Source: Chloroflexota bacterium
GTDB taxonomy: Bacteria > Chloroflexota > UBA6077
DNA: 6,469 nucleotides
Reading direction: 5' to 3'
NCBI GenBank assembly: GCA_021788565.1
Contig: JAJYKO010000331.1
Coordinates: 1 to 6,469 of the forward strand
Positions within the stretch are counted from its first letter, which is position 1. Every line of letters starts with the position of its first letter. Position numbers and translations under genes: made by a program. The notes below the pieces were generated by a model that worked only from the letters and a program-made list of their open reading frames with translations, made no database searches and had not been told where the DNA came from. Shown one piece after another: positions 4,950-6,469 of this stretch.

Positions 4950-5621
4950 ATGACGTTGAATAAGGAAGCGATGCTTGATTCGCTGATCGGCACCGGGCTG
5001 TACCTTGTGACCGAGGATGACGTCCCGCGACAGCGGAGATTGGATGCGGTGGCTCAGGCCCTCGCCGCTGGGGCGCGGGTTGTTCAGCTGAGGGATAAGC
5101 GCACCCCGAAAGGGCTGTTGCTGGAAGAGGCGCGGGCCATGAAGTCGCTCTGCGGCGATTGGGGCGCTGTGTTCATAGTCAACGACGACGTGGCTCTAGC
5201 GTGGTGCTGCGATGCGGATGGCGTCCACGTTGGACAGGATGACCTCCCAGCGTCGGAGGCCAGGAGGCTACTGGGAGACAGAAAGCTAGTTGGGCTGTCT
5301 GTCTCGGCCGTCAACGAGGCTGAAGTGGCTGATCGTTTGGCCGTGGACTATATAGGGGTTGGTGCGATTAGTGCTACCCCAACCAAGGTCGATGCCGAGT
5401 TGGGCGGGATCGATCTGCTCAGGCGCGTTCGCCTCGTAACGAAGAAGCCATTGGTGGCAATTGGAGGCATCGACGCATCCAATGCCGAGTCCGTGTTCGA
5501 AGCGGGGGCAGATGCCGTTGCGGTGGTCCGGGGCGTATTCGCTCAGCCGGACGTCCCAGGAGCAGTCGAACATTTGCTGAGTATCGCGAAGAAGGCGAGG
5601 GAGGCGCGAAGGGGCAGCTGA
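4950..5621 (+). CDS. thiE: Thiamine-phosphate synthase
   Basis: ThiE is a TIM-barrel enzyme that joins hydroxymethylpyrimidine diphosphate to thiazole phosphate, giving thiamine monophosphate and pyrophosphate. The 223-residue product has the family signatures. These are LYLVTE (17-22), VVQLRDK with Q46, R48 and K50, IVNDDVALA with N78 and D79, and DGVHVGQDDLP with H93 and D98. GLSVS follows at 115-119, then the phosphate-binding GAISATPTK loop (138-146) and PLVAIGGI with G172-G173. It ends with GADAVAVVRGVF. Start choice is uncertain. ATG 4950 has only GAGAAG upstream. ATG 4971 (216 residues) has AAGGA four bases before it and still keeps the whole barrel. A TTG at 4929 has no support. It overlaps the pyrophosphatase gene by one base. 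No other thiamine gene is in view and no TPP riboswitch precedes it. Confidence 0.96.
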   Translation: MTLNKEAMLDSLIGTGLYLVTEDDVPRQRRLDAVAQALAAGARVVQLRDKRTPKGLLLEEARAMKSLCGDWGAVFIVNDDVALAWCCDADGVHVGQDDLPASEARRLLGDRKLVGLSVSAVNEAEVADRLAVDYIGVGAISATPTKVDAELGGIDLLRRVRLVTKKPLVAIGGIDASNAESVFEAGADAVAVVRGVFAQPDVPGAVEHLLSIAKKAREARRGS

Positions 5622-6469
5622 TGGGCAAACGTGTCTACGTGGTTGGGCACAAGTTCCCCGATACGGACGCCATTTCCGCGGCCATTGCATACAGCTATCT
5701 GCTTCAAGCAATGGGCAATGGCGATGCTGTGGCGGCAAGGCAAGGGGAACTGAGAAGAGAGACCGAGTATCTGCTGGACCGCTTCTCGGTGGCCCCACCG
5801 GTTTACATAAAAGACGTGAAGACACGAGTTGGGGACGTCATGACGGTGCCTGCGATCTGCGTCAACGAGGAAGATTCGCTGTATGACGTAGGGCGGCTGC
5901 TCCAGGAGCGGGATCTGCGGGCGGTTCCGGTTGTGGACGGGGACGGCCGATTGCGCGGTCTGATCCAGGTGGAGAGGTACGCCGACGTTTTCATGGGTGG
6001 AGTGGGGTCCTCTCTTGAAGAGGAGATCCCGCTGAACCTCGATAATGTGCTTCGCGCTCTGGATGGCCGCCTGCTGGTGGAGGGGAACGGGAAGCGACTG
6101 TGGGACAGGGTGTTCGTCGGTGCCATGAGCCTCGAGTCGATGCGGACCCGTATCGGCCCCGGCGCATTGATGGTTATGGGAGACCGGAAGGACGCGCAGA
6201 AGTTAGCGATCGATCTAGGGATCAGCGCGATCGTGGTCACCGGTGGCCTTGCCGTGGATGAAGATGTGCTGGAACTGGCACGGGAGAGGAGAGTGGCCAT
6301 CATCTCGTCCCGGCACCACACCTTCAAAACCGTGCAACTCCTCAACCTGAGTATACCGGTGCGGCACATCATCTCATCCGACGTCCTGACCGTCGAGGAG
6401 GACGATCTGGTGGATGACGTGAGGCCCCTTCTCACAAGGCAGGCCATCGTGCCAGCGGTAGACCCGGAG
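5621..6469 (+). CDS. ppaC: CBS-domain Mn-dependent inorganic pyrophosphatase (3' end beyond window)
   Basis: Family II pyrophosphatases hydrolyse pyrophosphate to phosphate using Mn or Co. The subtype with inserted CBS domains is regulated by adenine nucleotides. The first 283 residues are visible. The DHH-type N-terminus VGHKFPDTDAISAAIAYSYLL has the metal ligands H10, D14 and D16, and RQGELRRETEYLLDRF (40-55) follows. CBS1 (about 68-124) begins GDVMTVPAICVNEEDSLYD and includes AVPVVDGDGRLRGLI. A DRTGG domain (about 135-245) has GDRKDAQKLA (187-196) and IVVTGG (204-209). CBS2 begins at about 248 (RHIISSDVLTVEEDD) and is cut by the window edge. The remaining catalytic part, with the DHH motif, and the DHHA2 domain should follow outside. 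The ATG overlaps the thiE TGA (TGATG), and GAAGGGG six bases upstream can serve as ribosome binding site, so translational coupling with thiE is likely. Confidence 0.95.
   Translation, partial: MGKRVYVVGHKFPDTDAISAAIAYSYLLQAMGNGDAVAARQGELRRETEYLLDRFSVAPPVYIKDVKTRVGDVMTVPAICVNEEDSLYDVGRLLQERDLRAVPVVDGDGRLRGLIQVERYADVFMGGVGSSLEEEIPLNLDNVLRALDGRLLVEGNGKRLWDRVFVGAMSLESMRTRIGPGALMVMGDRKDAQKLAIDLGISAIVVTGGLAVDEDVLELARERRVAIISSRHHTFKTVQLLNLSIPVRHIISSDVLTVEEDDLVDDVRPLLTRQAIVPAVDPE

Noticed and set aside
5803..6447. Minus-strand 214-codon frame opposite the pyrophosphatase gene
   Set aside because: Antisense shadow: Ser/Thr/Arg-rich low-complexity translation, while the plus strand encodes clear CBS and DRTGG motifs.

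Overview
The window is bacterial, about 58% G+C, with vegetative-type promoters (TTGACA / TATAAT-like boxes) and clear Shine-Dalgarno sequences. An rpsO-pnp pair, a CBS-domain family II pyrophosphatase and a ydaO-class (cyclic di-AMP) riboswitch together fit a Gram-positive-like or Chloroflexota-type organism. My tentative guess from the style of the proteins is Chloroflexota (Dehalococcoidia/SAR202-like), probably from a metagenome. This is inference and was not tested by any search.

Left part (1-2870): rpsO (ribosomal protein S15, GTG start) and pnp (PNPase) lie on the minus strand as an operon, with a G-rich hairpin after pnp. The rpsO promoter faces away from a promoter for a plus-strand GNAT acetyltransferase gene (2871-3308), and the two promoters share the same -35 bases. 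The acetyltransferase gene converges on a minus-strand SRPBCC/START-like gene (3371-3808), with a short GC-rich hairpin between the two stop codons.

Middle part (3830-4950): a regulatory region of about 500 bases holds a strong promoter, a c-di-AMP riboswitch (about 4066-4194), a further leader of 150 bases and then a small winged-helix protein (4345-4761). The ribosome binding site of that gene sits in the loop of a 7-bp hairpin, and a possible 53-codon leader ORF overlaps its start. A long near-perfect inverted repeat (4795-4859) follows, and the -35 box of the next promoter lies inside its right arm.

Right part (4950-6469): thiE (thiamine-phosphate synthase) overlaps by one base a gene for a CBS/DRTGG-containing Mn-dependent inorganic pyrophosphatase, which is cut off by the window end. 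ThiE releases pyrophosphate and the downstream enzyme hydrolyses it, so the pair makes metabolic sense. The most notable point is a c-di-AMP riboswitch in front of a putative DNA-binding protein rather than a cell-wall hydrolase or a potassium/osmolyte transporter. No mobile element, CRISPR array, tRNA or rRNA was seen.
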